A stretch of DNA of 64,000 bases from Incurvaria masculella (GCA_946894095.1 OX335651.1:15212501-15276500); one strand, 5' to 3'; numbered from the stretch's first letter, positions 11,447 through 23,640 are shown. The notes: a model not told the origin generated them from the sequence alone. Translations and numbers: made by a program.

Positions 11447-12790
11447 TATATTCTAATCATATGAACACCAGACTGCCTAAATTTCAAACGCAGCACTCGT
11501 AATCGTACAGCATGCATAAAAATACATACTTCTGTAGATGAAGGGAATTAAGTATGCCGTGATCGTACGTAACATCGTACATAAGGCGCTATGTCATCTC
11601 TGCGTACGCCTCGGGGGAAATGACGTATGTATGTATGAATCTATTGTGTTTCTCAAAGTATAAGCAAACGGCAGACAGAAAAACAATGGACAATTAATGA
11701 ACTTCTTAAAATTTTCAAATCTTAAATTGTATGTGATGCACGACAGACTGAACGGTCTGAAAATTAAAGAATTTACGTTTATCAAAAGACGGATAGTTAT
11801 TCCCGAAAGATTATATCTCCTATTTTACTATTATGTTACTGTGATTTTAATAAGCAGCGGCGTGAATAAATTCGTCAAACCGATTATCAGACCACTGGTT
11901 TTCCGTTTAAATCTCTTCCTTACTAGTTACGTGGCTCCTTTTGAATTAAGTATATTCAACTGTAATATTTGAAATCCCAAAAAATGTTATCGTTCGGCTG
12001 ATTGGAACCGAGTGTTTTCAGCATTTATTGCCGTAGCAATTACCTTTTTATACCAAAACATTCAGAACTAAAAGACGATTACTTATTCTGAGTTAAAAGC
12101 TTTCAGCGACTGGCAAGCGTTAACCGGGTAGTATTTTTTATTAATAAAAATAACACTCGGAGTATGGGTGATCGTTTCAGAATTGCATATCGAGGCAAAT
12201 TGTGTGAGGTAAAGTAGGAAATAATTTCGTTCTTGCAAAGTAACTACATTTTGGTATTTTTCCTATTTGAACCTGTCTAAGCGCTCTACTGGCACAGATG
12301 GCTCCTTGAACCCGATTGCCGTGAATCATCGACGACCCCGATGTCGAGATTTCCAGAATTAAGAGGCCCCCCAACTCTAAAGTAAATGGAGAATGCACTC
12401 AGAGTTGCATAACTCTATTAGTTGTTCCTAGTCAGAGTTTGAGTTTGAAATATATTTTCTGCCATTATGTGACTACCGCGACGCTGTTTGCGCTAGTCTA
12501 TGCGTGGAGAAATCTGTACATGTGCGCAAACATAAATATTGTCTAACGTAGATAAAAAAGGGAATGTGATAGTTCTCAAGCCCATGGGCATCGCCCGGCA
12601 CCTATTTAAGGACCTGGCTTAAGCCATCTGTCACGCTCATAACTTATGGTCGCGCTTAACATATATAAATAGTGTTAAGAATTCTTTCGAATTCTCCCTC
12701 AGTTAAATATCGTATTATACAGTAGGTATACCATAAAATGAATTCACACTGAAATGTTCACGTTTTTTGGGTCAATGGTTCTAGCGATTA

Positions 12791-12953
12791 CGGGCCGAGT
12801 GCATGAAAGCACAAAAAATCAAAATCAACGTCAAATTATGATCAAACACGTTACTTTGTGTGAACAGTATGGAAGGAACTCTATGCGGATCACTAAAAGT
12901 GACGTGTTTGAACATTGATTAACTCGGCCGTCTCTTCGTGCAACTGGGGCTAA
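12791..12953. mobile_element. GGGCCGAGTGCA MITE (copy of 4403-4565)
   Basis: Partner of 4403-4565 in the second duplication copy. Confidence 0.75.
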
Positions 12954-13673
12954 GTGTGTGATCGGAAAATAGTTTATTTTAGCCTCTTTTCTCTCCTATT
13001 ATGTACTCCTGTTAAGTGTTCTCATTTAATAGGAAGCCACTTTGTAAATTTGTCATTTCTAGGTTCTATGGTTCTTGAGATTATGTGAGGTCGATTTATT
13101 TTTGCTATCACAGATGCCCGAGTGCAAGATGTAAGAGATTGGTGGTCTGCTTTTTCTCGTCGTCGGCATTTTGGTAAACCGCGTTAAAACATACAGTCCC
13201 GGACAGTCTAAACAAGTGGTCAAGTCAATAAGGTTTCTTTGCACAAAACGGCTCACGTTTAAGTTTATTCCGATTTCATCTTTCATTACACTGCGATTTT
13301 ATAGCGAAAATCAACAGCCGCAGGAAACCTTGGAATGGATTACTGACTCGGTACATCGCAGGATGGATCACTGAAATAGCCATGTAGACGCTACAAAATT
13401 CCACGAAACGTTTTGCAGGGTGTTAACTAACATTATCCCGGCATACCACCTAATTCTGCTGTTATGGAAAAAAATCTTAATGTTTTTGTTTTGGGTTGAT
13501 ATCAGAAAGGTGCCACACCCACCGTAATCCATGTCTAGTTACATACAATAAATCTGCCATTATTACTTTCGAATTTTATGAATGTATTGTTTTCGCTGCC
13601 GTTTGACACGGTTCCGATTTTTTTCAGAAAAGAATAACAACATATATACCAAATATCAAGTGAATTGAAACCC

Positions 13674-14029
13674 TGAGCCGGTAGTCTAAGTTGTCACCTA
13701 AATTGGCGTTACGGCAAACCGATCGACTGGCGTTTTCAAATGTATGGAGAAATTGAAGAGCGCGCGCAGCGGGCGTTAAGCGAACTAACATTTGCGAGTT
13801 TGAGCTTGATTTGACAGCTTACTCAACGTTGCCGTAAATACGTCGACGTTGCCGTTTACGTCCACTCCGCGTTTTCATACAAATCGGAAGTCCGCGTTTG
13901 ACTTTGACAGCTTGAAGAAGTAAAACAACAGAATATCTAGTAAAAACTTGTATGGAGTTTGGAGAAAACGCCAGTCGATCGGTTTGCCGTAAACGCCAAT
14001 TTCGGTGAGAACTCAGACTGCCCACTCTG
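13674..14029. mobile_element. CAGAGTGG-type foldback MITE (copy of 5286-5641)
   Basis: Partner of 5286-5641 in the second duplication copy. Confidence 0.8.
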
Positions 14030-14887
14030 GTTTTAAAATGATTAGCATACATTGGTGGATACATACATGGTGCATACATGGATACATGGTGAGCATCATT
14101 TTCTGATGATTACGGGTCCACCTTCAGAAATCAATAGCGATGAAGTTAAGTGGTTAGAAAACCTTCACTAATTTGATTGCTAAGAACCTCTAATTTTATA
14201 AATTGTATCAGTTTCAATTATGTTTTGTGGAACTGGAAATGGATGGCTAAAGGCTGTTTCTCATGGAAAACATGAACAATTTTCATTACTAATTTATATT
14301 TTACAAAAATAACCAAAGTTAATTCATATATTATGTATGCACTCCGTTTCTTCTACGAATTACCCTTCGGAACCGATCCATTTCCGGGCCCACATGTCGG
14401 TATCTTCTTCTATCTTGCGGACCAAATAATTTATTTTGCTGACCACACATAAATATTTAGCTAACCATCATTGCTAATCGTTTCAAAAATTACACGATTA
14501 TGTGAATGTATTTTCCTGGTTGTTTCGCTGATAGAAATATCCGTGCAGTGCCTTCACAAATTATTCGAATATTTGCACTGGCCGGCTGTCCGGCCGCCCG
14601 CTAATGGTTCGGGCTCACAATTTACCGAGCGTTTGCAAACAAATTAATCGTCCGTACGTGCCCCGCGGGCACACGGCGGTTATTCAGCGGAATTAGGTTA
14701 GCTTCAGGTAAAAATAGGTCGAGCGCTTTCGAGCTCTGTGCACTTACGCAGCGTCTTTGCCAACTGCCGTTCCAAACTATGTCCATATTATTGGAGTACA
14801 AATATCGGTTCTAACTAACTTATTAGGTGTGAATCTCCAAATTAAAAAATCACGGGAATTATAATAGTATCCTTCGTTCTAGTTAAT

Positions 14888-14990
14888 ACCACCCAGTTAG
14901 TACCATCGAATTGAATAAACGATGGTTGAAGTGATAATGAAAATTGTCCGTGTATTAACCTTTTAATTTAAGGAAGGCCATGGCATGTCA
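14888..14990 (+). mobile_element. SINE fragment (copy of 6500-6602)
   Basis: Identical partner of 6500-6602 in the second copy of the tandem duplication. Confidence 0.6.
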
Positions 14991-15332
14991 AAATACATTT
15001 TTTAATAAATAATTACACATTTTTGTATTATTTTTTTATTGTTACTTACGATTAACTACTGAATTCCTACTTGCTAACTTATTGCAAATCTTCGACCGCC
15101 ATATTGTGTAGCAAGTCTCTCATAAATTATTAAATTTATCACAAATTCTTCATAAAGTCATAGATAAATTGATTGCTGAGCATGTTCAAACTTTTCTCTA
15201 GCTATTTTGAGTTAGGATAAAAATGGAATTAAAAAAAGTGTATCGTTGACCACCATTATGTACTTTTTGTAAGTTCCCCCCCTCCCCTCGATATTATTTA
15301 AGAACATCCCAAATAATAATCACCCATATACA

Positions 15333-15653
15333 TTCGGACCGGCTCCTAACTCAGTACTGCGGGGACTTGCATGCCATGGGTTGGATTCCCGCCCTGTTCA
15401 TGCACCATTTTCTTTCTCGTTCTGTGTTGTACAAGTGCGAATGCGAGCTTTTCCATGGTTCGGAATCCATGAAAAACTTGGGGACCTTAAGTTCCGCTTC
15501 TAGGTGGCTTACACCGCCTGGGTTGGTATTATCGCATTAGATGAAAAGATAGTCGAAGGGGCAACGAAAAATTGTCCCTGTCCGTGTTTTCTATCCAGTC
15601 CAATATGGCATGTTTATAAATGGAAGGTCCTGGCATGGCACCTTATTTCTTTG
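15333..15653 (+). mobile_element. tRNA-headed SINE (copy of 6945-7265)
   Basis: Partner of 6945-7265 in the second duplication copy. Confidence 0.8.
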
Positions 15654-16124
15654 CGAATCGTCGAAAAGTACTCAAAATTTGGACAGTTTTCGTTTCATTT
15701 GTAAAATTTTATTATTATTTTGGTCGCTACTAGAAATAGCTCACTTAAATGTCAGCTCGAGTAGAGTTCAAGACATTTCAGATTCAAAGGTTATAAATGA
15801 GCGAAAGACAAAAGCCTTCGTAAACATTAAAACAATGACCGTCTCGGATTGGTGACTCCTCTTTGCAAATCAACTAAGTTCCTTTCCTTTTGTGCTGGTA
15901 GAGATTTTATTCGGATTATTTCGGAGCCGTTTTGTAATTTTTTGTTATTATACGTACGTGTATTCTGCTTGAGTCTTGAAGTAAAGAAAGTCGAGTGAAG
16001 GATGTGTCAATAGTCATTGTTAAAAATTTACAAATTCAATGTGTCCAAACCAGGACACTAAAGTTTCATAAGACATTTTTATTTTTAATAAGGTATTTTA
16101 AATGATAATATTTTTATGTTTCTG

Positions 16125-16345
16125 GACATGGAGGTCTAATACCACACCCACCGTCATGATATTAGCCCATTCCCGAAGGAATTGGGGGCCATGCCAGGAA
16201 CTTCCCTTCATGAGCACGGCAACATTCAACTGGATCGGAAACACGGATCATTTTTCATTTCCAATTCGACCATTTCTTCATGCAATCCATGAGCTCTGGA
16301 ATAGAAGGGTAGTCCCTGCGTCCCTCAGCTACGAGTCGCTGCGAT
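16125..16345 (-). mobile_element. SINE spanning the duplication's right edge
   Basis: It matches 7737-7876 up to 16264, then continues with TTCGACCATTTCTTCATGCA. After an internal deletion it reaches head-like sequence (GTAGTCCCTGCG...CAGCTACGAGTCGCTG). It marks 16264 as the end of the repeated unit. Confidence 0.8.
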
Positions 16346-17369
16346 GAGGCAATCCCTTGCTCACAGATGCAGCTGAACTTGAAAATAACTTCATAATGCC
16401 AAGGTTAGTCACCAAATAATTAAGAAACCTGAGTTGGTTATATTTGCGAACCCATAGGTTCACAATTTCGAAGAATATACGTGCAAATTCGAGTGACACT
16501 TACAAAGAAAGTGACCTGGTTCCCAATGGGGACGGCCAGCAAACCTGTCTTGCCGAAGTTTGTGTATGGAAACTGGTCGTAATATTAAAGTGAATGTTAA
16601 GAAAACAACGGTATGGTCAATAATCATAACTATAACTATAGAATACAAATTTAGTACTTACCTCTATAATCCCGATAATGAATTGAGCAGAGTATTGAAT
16701 ACTCTACGGGCTTTCACTTAAAGTTACATTTAAAGATCAAACCCTGCTTTTAAAACTGTTGTATTGTTTGTCAATACAGACAATCGTTAACACTGACGAG
16801 AAAGGAAGGAGAATTGACATGCGGTCGATATCGCGTTTTCGCTATATGGTCAAAATTACCATTTGATTGTATGGAAATCCGGCGGCGCGTCGTCTGCACA
16901 CACACACGCAGTCGAAAGATCGCAACCGCGAGCGAATGTGCTCTAAAATAGCTTTCGTTAGGTCAGTTCCCAGAACCCACACAAACCCTGCAATACGTCT
17001 GCGACTATGTTTGCATGTGCCATGTACGGTTAAGTTGGATTGGTAGTTTTGATAATTGGAGACAGCGGGTTCTATAATAGGCGCGCTCGATGCCATATCT
17101 TAAAATCTGGCAACTAGGAGTAGGCAACGACGTTAGGGCCTGTGCACGGAGGATAGAGGTAGAGAGGAGATGGTCTAAGCAAACTGGGTCTGTGTCCACC
17201 AAGTGGGTCTTTACGTTACAGCCCACGTGATAAGAAGGCGTGGCTTAGCGTCATTCGCGACATGGCGCTGGCGGTGTTAGGTTGTGGGACAATATTGTCA
17301 TCTGCGGCGCAATTTTCGGCGAACAGTCGATTATACGATGAGATTTTGTGTAAAATGTTGCAAATATTA
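16346..17369. other. Unique sequence, no gene seen
   Basis: It contains a (CA)n run at about 16898 and overlapping minus frames of 73-84 codons (16842-17443) with no recognised motif or splice structure. Confidence 0.4.
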
Positions 17370-17440
17370 CATAAGAAAAAAAAAACATACAGACGAATTG
17401 ATAACCTCCTCCTTTTTTTGAAGTCGGTTAAAAAAATTTT
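17370..17440 (+). repeat. AAGTCGGTT-tail repeat
   Basis: GACGAATTGATAACCTCCTCC...AAGTCGGTT is a short signature I associate with lepidopteran interspersed repeats. It is also present at 47650-47695. Confidence 0.5.
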
Positions 17441-17968
17441 CAAAGCCTGTAGGTGGAATTACGCTTTATTTGTCAGTGAAACACCTCATATTTTATAATT
17501 TGAGTCAATATTCAAACATTGTATCGATGTATCGGTCTTGCAATTTGCCGATAGATGGCGCGCAATAATTTTATTTATACGGTAAGAAATGTTGATCTCA
17601 TAATGCAAATTTTTATGACACTTTTAAATCAATATTATTTCAATCCGCTCGAATGCATAGATTTAAATTTCGAAGATTTTTTATAGAAAAACTAACATGA
17701 AATGCAAAAGGCGCCATCTAGTTGTAGTCTTGTAACCATTAAGAATAGCTCTCGGAATAGCTGCTACCAGAATACCGGTTCTTCCGGTAGATGGATTTAG
17801 CACAAAAGGGGGAGCTTGAACCCCTACCATGAAATGTTTTTCTTCCCGTTTCCCCGCGCAGTGTCACGCTGCGTTGCTTAGTAATATGAAGTAATAACAC
17901 CTCCTCTCTCCCTCCCTCCTCCGTGCACTGCGTGACGATTTCGCTGGGCTTGGCCGATAGACAAAGAG

Positions 17969-18022
17969 CGCATTTCTTAAAATTTTCAAATCTCAGATTT
18001 CCTGTGACTTCACGACAGCCTT
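17969..18022 (+). repeat. Short dispersed repeat, TTCTTAAAATTTTC type
   Basis: Third locus of the repeat at 3305, outside the tandem duplication. The surrounding 17880-18160 is C/T-rich with no gene recognised. Confidence 0.45.
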
Positions 18023-18314
18023 CATCAGCTCAACAACAGCGAAGAACTGGCAAGAAACTTCTCTGGTATTTTTTTCAAGGTCCTCTTAGTCTAAGTTTAC
18101 AAAAGCGTTTGCCTCTGCTTACAGATATACTATGTATTTATACTTGCTTGCATAAATAACTTATTTAAATGTTTTGTAACATTAACAGTACCATTGATCA
18201 AAGAAGAAAAATACAATTAATTCACGAAAATCAACAATTCATGCCGTAAGCACAGGCAGGTTACGATGGCAAATAACTCGCCAGGTGATCAGGCAAAAGA
18301 GGGATTAAATCATA

Positions 18315-18417
18315 CGTATAGTTGCATTTCGTACCATGCCAAATGGTAAAATTTAGTTTACTTGGCCGAATAACACGTCGTTTCACAGTTAGCATGGTAC
18401 GAAATGCATCTAAACGT
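18315..18417. mobile_element. Small MITE with ~28-bp inverted ends
   Basis: GCATTTCGTACCATGC (18324-18339) is perfectly inverted at 18392-18407, and similarity extends to CGTATAG / CTAAACG on the outside. About 100 bp in total. Confidence 0.75.
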
Positions 18418-18489
18418 CAGATTAAATCACTCTCTTTCCTGCTACTCTCCCGGTGAGTTTAATATTTCGGCAGCAATACGCGTGAAGAG

Positions 18490-19260
18490 TCGCCTTCAGA
18501 ACGACAAATTTTTTTCTTTTTAATAGCTTGCAGACCGAGAAAAGTCAGATCGTCAAATTTTTTGTCGTTCTTATTTTTGGGGTTCTGCAATTAAGCATTT
18601 TTAAAAGGCACATGAACCATTGCAAAACGAACAAAATAAAATTATATTCAATCAGATTTTTTGACGTTCTGCCACCAACCATTAAAACGTTGATAAACTC
18701 CCGTCATTCAGAACGTCAAAAATCCTATTCACATCACATTACGCTTTAATTTTCGTTTTCTAAAAATCCTTGCAGAACGTCAAAAATGCAACGCTGTACT
18801 CGACAGAGCGCTCTGGTACGATGTACTTAAAGCTTGAATTACGTTGAACCATCAACCTTTAAAAATATTATATTACGCAGACCATAGAGATCACTCTCCA
18901 GCCCTCTAACAAGCGTGATGAGCCCAATGAATTTTGAAAAAGGAACGACACCCCCCCCCCCCTGCCTTGACGCCTCCGCCGGCGTCTCATCCGCTGTCGG
19001 CTCCTATCTGAAGCTCTGCCACTGCTAATGTGCGCTAAGACTAACGCTCCAGGGCGCAAAATAGATTAACGAAGCCATATTTTTGACGTTCTGCAATGAA
19101 TTTCTAATCGGAGTTATTATTTGATGTTAGAATGCTTGTTTGGTGTTTATTCAGAACGTAGAAAATCAGAACCACAAAATTCGACGATCTGATTTTTTAT
19201 GTTCTGCAATGGTATTTCAAACATTTTTTTTGTTCTGAATTTTTGACGTTCTGACGAGGC
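18490..19260. repeat. Cluster of TGACGTTCTG motifs
   Basis: The 10-mer TGACGTTCTG occurs exactly at 18662, 19084 and 19244, and as its complement at 18709 and 18773. Near-matches lie around 18496, 18553, 18585, 19151 and 19200. Several copies extend to TTTTTGACGTTCTGCAA. The core TGACGT is a CREB/ATF-type half-site, but repetition in both orientations could also be decayed transposon ends. A poly-C run (18951-18962) lies within. Confidence 0.6.
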
Positions 19261-19400
19261 CCCCGCGTGACATGTCTCAGTTTGCGCCTACTCGTAAAGA
19301 GACAGCAACCGCGCCGCGAGTCGGTCCACTTGTTGCGGCATCGATCGCGGCAGGCGCTCCGCGGCTTTGGCTTCGGCGAGCTGGAATTACTTGATAAATT
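19255..19400. other. GC-rich block with open frames on both strands
   Basis: From GAGGCCCCCGCGTGACATG to CTTTGGCTTCGGCGAGC. The + frame from ATG at 19272 reads MSQFAPTRKETATAPRVGPL and stops after about 40 codons. The two other + or minus frames are longer but not recognisable. Function unknown. Confidence 0.25.
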
Positions 19401-20090
19401 GCTACAGATTGGAAGGAATCGCATTTATTCTCCCGGTTTCGTACGAATCGTAGAAACATATTGTCGAGACAAAGGAAAGGAAATAATGATGCACGGTCTT
19501 CTTTATACCGACCGGTGTATTAAGTGCTCGTGCAGACCTTTTTTGTATATTGCTTTTAGATCTATAACTTATTTGTCGTTTGGGAGATAATTCTGTTGTT
19601 GTGCAAGCACTTACGTATTACTCTGAAAGTAAAAAGAATTTGCTTGATATATGTATGTTTGTATAGAAACTGGGAAAAGAGTCAACTGGAGGTTAGCATT
19701 CCAAAGTAACTATGTTATTAAACTGTATGTGCATAATAAGCAAATATACCAGGCTCATCGTTGTTTAAAATATTTTGATGGTCATATTATTTTAATGACA
19801 GTAGTCCCTTCAGAAAGCTATTGTCAGTGGGAGCGAAAGACGCAATCAAGCTGTTGGGTCTTGGCAAAATAAAATCCTTCTTCAGTAATAAAACGCTCAC
19901 AGCATAAAAGGAAATGAGGTCATTGCTTCCGGAAGCTTGGGAGGGAATTTAAAATATCTACTATTCTTAGAAGCGGACTTTCTTCTCAGACTGGCAGACT
20001 CCTAACTAAGACATAACTGCATTATTTTCAGTTGTAACGTTCAATTGTAGTACATCTATTATTTTCATCCAGGCCCTCGAAGAGGTGCCC
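19400..20090. other. AT-rich stretch, no gene seen
   Basis: Open frames of 73-107 codons overlap here but change character with base composition and show no domain. Confidence 0.4.
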
Positions 20091-20094
20091 GATG

Positions 20095-20190
20095 ACGCCT
20101 GCTCAGAGGCTGCGAAAACCATGCCGGCCGGACAGGTTCTTCCGAGGGTTCTTCTTCACACCATTTGACGGACTCCAGATTGTACTTTCG
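20095..20190 (+). repeat. Dispersed repeat, GGCTGCGAAAA type
   Basis: GAGGCTGCGAAAACCATGCC and GGTTCTTCTTCACACCATTT recur at 32999-33060 (GGCTGCGAAAAACATCCTGG, TGCTTCTTCACACCATG). It is preceded by a splice-acceptor-like TTTTCATCCAG, but the downstream frame closes after 31 codons, so an exon is unlikely. Confidence 0.5.
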
Positions 20191-20354
20191 GGAAATAGAT
20201 TGACAGAAATACATCGACGTTCATACAACAATTTACAGACCCTGTCAGATTCAGGATTTACAGGATCAAATGGTTTTAATTTGAGGAATGTCAACAGTGA
20301 ATGGATTCATTCCCTGCCGGTTGCGCGTTGGGCGATAGTAGAACTTAGATAGTA

Positions 20355-20534
20355 GCGAACTTTCGGCCCTTATAACTTAGAAACCAAACACAATTTTACA
20401 ATGCCAACGATCATCAAACATCTAGTTGGATCAAATAAAGCTATTTTGAATAACATTTTGGATCTCTGACAAGAAATATCTTGCGCATGATCTTCGTTCT
20501 CGTTTGTATGGGGAGTTGAGCGGGCCCACCTTAA
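20355..20534 (-). mobile_element. TTAA-flanked MITE, 5' fragment
   Basis: Read on the minus strand, it starts TTAAGGTGGGCCCG and matches the first 180 bases or so of the element at 8260, up to the TCCGAAAGTTC region. The rest is missing. Confidence 0.7.
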
Positions 20535-20715
20535 TTCACGGGAATGACAATTCATGCCGTTTATTTGCAAATTAAAGACAATGCACGCCATCTAACATTT
20601 TGCCAATTGGATCAGGCCAGCACCCACAAACAGCACCCGTTCACGAGCATCATCACATCCATGCCGTACAGCCATCGCCTCTCTCAACTATATTATCTAT
20701 AAGGGGACCTATTTT

Positions 20716-20770
20716 CTTACATAGATTCCGAACCATGGAACAGCTCGCATTCGGGAAGACATGCGCTAAT
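20716..20770 (-). mobile_element. SINE fragment
   Basis: ACATAGATTCCGAACCATGG and CAGCTCGCATTCG match the minus strand of the SINE body near its start. The remainder is lost. Confidence 0.55.
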
Positions 20771-20865
20771 CCAATGCAGTCATAGAATGTATTATTTGTA
20801 CATATATATTAGCTGTTTATAAAAAAAAGCAAGGTTCTACGCCAACGAGCCAAGAGCAGACTGAG

Positions 20866-20950
20866 ACCTAATTGCTTCCGGAATGCGGTTGGTTTTAAGC
20901 ATATCGTAACAGTAGTGTGGTACTCGCTATCCATGTCCAGTTAGATAAAA
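20866..20950 (+). mobile_element. SINE 3' end fragment
   Basis: CCTAATTGCTTCCGGAATGC, a TTTTAAGCATATCGTAAC block and GTGTGGTACTCGCTATCCA match the SINE 3' end, followed by an A-rich tail. Confidence 0.6.
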
Positions 20951-20964
20951 AAATAGAAAACCCT

Positions 20965-21225
20965 CCGACATCGAGCGACATCACCCTCCGATATCATCCC
21001 GCCGCCTGTCGATGTGCCGGTGGCAGTTGCAACATATTTCTGAGCTCCCGACGCGACGCGAAGCAATTACTTCAGATTTTAGCAGCGGCGGCCGAGGGTA
21101 ATTGGATTTCTGCCTCGACCGCGGCGCGTCTCCCGATAAATAATACCATTAAGCTGAACCCTGCGAAATTGCACGGTTTTATACTCTCATGCATTGAAAG
21201 AACGAAAAATGTATCGGATGTGTAG
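20965..21225 (+). other. GC-rich open frame, not recognised
   Basis: The last two thirds of a 102-codon frame (20917-21225) are GC-rich: CRCAGGSCNIFLSSRRDAKQ, LLQILAAAAEGNWISAS. It begins in a SINE 3' end, so the start is not real. It could be an exon fragment or conserved non-coding DNA. No family match. Confidence 0.25.
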
Positions 21226-21364
21226 AAATAAAAATATCTACTGTATGCTAAGAGTTCTGCATACTTCAGAAACAGTCATAGTCATAATTTGGTCATGATT
21301 ATTTCCTATCTTAAAAAAAATGCTAGACAATTCCATTATTTTGCACGTAACCGATTAACTTCCT

Positions 21365-21455
21365 TCGATATGATCCTTCGCGGGCGTGATATTCAAACGG
21401 TCAGATTTTAAAAAAATCTGGTTGTCGACAACTGCGCCACCCCTAATCAAACCAT
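21365..21455 (+). repeat. Dispersed repeat, CCTTCGCGGGC type
   Basis: CCTTCGCGGGCGTGATATTC and AACTGCGCCACCCCTAATC recur as CCTTCGCGGGCATGTTATTC at 35909 and CAACAGCGCCACCTACC at 36051. It abuts the outer left end of the palindrome. Confidence 0.55.
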
Positions 21456-21479
21456 GACCAAGCTCCCATTGCATAAAAT

Positions 21480-21900
21480 CTTACCTCACTCGATTTCTCT
21501 ACAGACGTGTATTGCAGTGAAAGAAAACACTTGGAAACATCGGTTCATAACAGGTTGCCATTCCGTAACCTGGTAATACCATGTTTTTTTTTCGGATTTA
21601 AAACCTCTATTTTGACCCAAAATTATCTCATAAGATTTCACATAGAAAAGTATATGCAGTGAAAGATATTCCTTAGGAGATGTGAACCCGCTCAGGTTGC
21701 CTCCCCCCACCCTGGAAGGTTCCATGGTCAGCCAAGTTTAATGAGGCCAAAAAATGGGGTCATTTACCTCATTTGATTTCTCGATGAAATTTGTGCAGAA
21801 CGATAGCTCGAAATGTGCCATTGATAAAAATATAAGGTTGCCTGTCATCAGCCTGGTAAAACCCTGTTGTCAGCCGCCTCAAAGGAAACGAAGAAATATC
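21480..21900. repeat. Diverged subrepeats within the palindrome arm
   Basis: CTTACCTCACTCGATTTCTC...AGGTTGCCATTCC...CCTGGTAATACCATG (21480-21585) resembles CATTTACCTCATTTGATTTC...AGGTTGCCTGTCA...CCTGGTAAAACCCTG (21765-21865), about 290 bp apart. A third CAGGTTGCC lies near 21692. The mirror images are at 27270-27660. Confidence 0.6.
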
Positions 21901-23345
21901 TTCGGTTTGAGAAAATCTCATGTAGTCGCTAAATTCAGGGGCGCAATCAGACTCAATCATGGTATCAAGATAAAATCCATACCCTGACATTCCTGCGCCT
22001 CGTTTATTTTGGCAAAAAAGGGTACAGGGGTCGACTATGGACTTATTAGTTTTTTGTATTCAATAATGAAAAAAATCATGTTATCGTTTAGAATAGACGT
22101 AAAATGAGTACCACCAACCATGACATAAGTCGAAACCTATACGCACTGACATTTGCACACATTATATGTTTTGAAATAATGAGGGTAAAATAGTCAAATG
22201 TTTGTCTTTCCATTCACACAGATGTATGATGCCGTTTAGATTCGTGCCCTATGTAATGACATTTTTGAGCTTCAAGTTTATTGAAACGGTAGAGTAAATG
22301 AGTAAACTGTGTCAATTGGTTGTTATCCTGCCTGTTTGCATGTATAGGTATAAAGAAAAACGAACGCTGCCGCGGAGATGCATCAGGGTATGACGAGTGC
22401 CAGTCGTGATTTTAAGTCAAATAAATCGCACTGATGTAGTGACAGCCATACATAAATTTTTTACATTACTTTAATTTACTTGACTAGTCTGGTTGTTTGA
22501 TTTTAAATAAATATTAATAATGCCGCTCAGTTTCTAAGTATTAGGAGTGCTATTCGTGATATAACGTAAAAACCTACATTCTGGAATATAATATTCTCAA
22601 ACAGTTAGTAAGTGACCTTACTCCGTGGTCCTTAGAAAAGTTAATGTAAATGTGGATTAGAGAAGCAACGTTTGCTGGGGGTTTTCACTTCAGGTGACCA
22701 GCCAGTTGAGCCAGCTGATCCAACCAACCAGAACCAGTGCAATTGTACTACTGTTGTTCGGTTTATGTTTTTGTTGTTATTTTTTTATTTAATAAACAAA
22801 TTTTATTTCATTCTTTCTTTGTCACGCCATCAAAAGATAAATATATTCGTCATCAGTTGAATCTAGACTACTATCTGATTCAGTTTTTCTTACTATTATA
22901 TCTTCAACACTAAAATTAATGGTATCACCTGCTATTATATTCGTATACAATCATTCAATTCCTATGGACCATTCAGCAAGACGAAAACGGCTCACGTTCT
23001 ATTTAACTATATTAAATGCCTTCGTTTTTTCTTTGTCTTGTAAGGCAGATGTGTAGTCGCAACCAGTGTAAACCTGCTGAGCTGCATAATACATTTCCTA
23101 GCTAGCGAGCTTACTCTATGCAGTTATAAGCCAAATGGCGATGGTCACTGTAAATTAATATTTCCGAACAATTCGAGAGTAGGTGTAAATTCCCAATAAT
23201 AAATATCAAAGTTTCTTTGATTAAATTTCAAACCACTGGCTAAGCTAAACATACTAGACTAGATGCTCGATTTCCAAGCCAAACTCGAGGATGCTTAGCG
23301 CCACGCGATGAGGATGCCGACATCGACAAGGCATATACGAGCTTC

Positions 23346-23640
23346 GTATCCGCACTGTTCAATGCAGAATTGAACAGTCTTTGCAGTTACTTTTGCAATA
23401 CCCGCATCCACGAGGCAGCCCGAACCTACCCACACCTACAATCTTCGCAGCCGACGCCCGCCAGTTACCGTTTGACGAACCGGGCTGTCAGACGTAACTC
23501 CATGGCAACGAAGTGGCCCTGACGATGCGTCCGTCGTGGGTGGCGAAACATGTCGGCCAAGCACGGCATTGCACACCGGAAAACCGTAAGTTTTCAAAAC
23601 ATTATGTACAGCGACGGTGTAAATCTAAGAACATATGTTC
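23346..23640 (+). repeat. YNLRSRRP-type repeat inserted in palindrome left arm
   Basis: This block has no counterpart at the matching place in the right arm. CTACAATCTTCGCAGCCG with GAAACATGTCGGCCAAGC matches the core of 29281-29727, and a weaker relative (GGCCCTGACGCTGCCTCTGT) lies near 53800. In the + frame it reads THTYNLRSRRPPVTV then stop. Confidence 0.6.

Larger units (their letters stand above)
7877..16264. repeat. Tandem duplication, copy 2 (complete 8388-bp unit)
   Basis: This is the full unit. 7877-8388 has no partner inside the window but should match sequence just upstream of base 1. 8389-16264 repeats 1-7876. The right edge falls inside a minus-strand SINE that runs on to about 16345, so the breakpoint cut that SINE in copy 1 but not here. 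The unit holds SINEs, a TTAA-flanked MITE, a mariner-size MITE, a nested foldback and short conserved-looking GC-rich sequence. No gene is recognised. Confidence 0.95.

Noticed and set aside
20080..20175. An exon after the acceptor-like TTTTCATCCAG
   Set aside because: The frame closes after 31 codons without a donor, and the block is a dispersed repeat also found at 32955.
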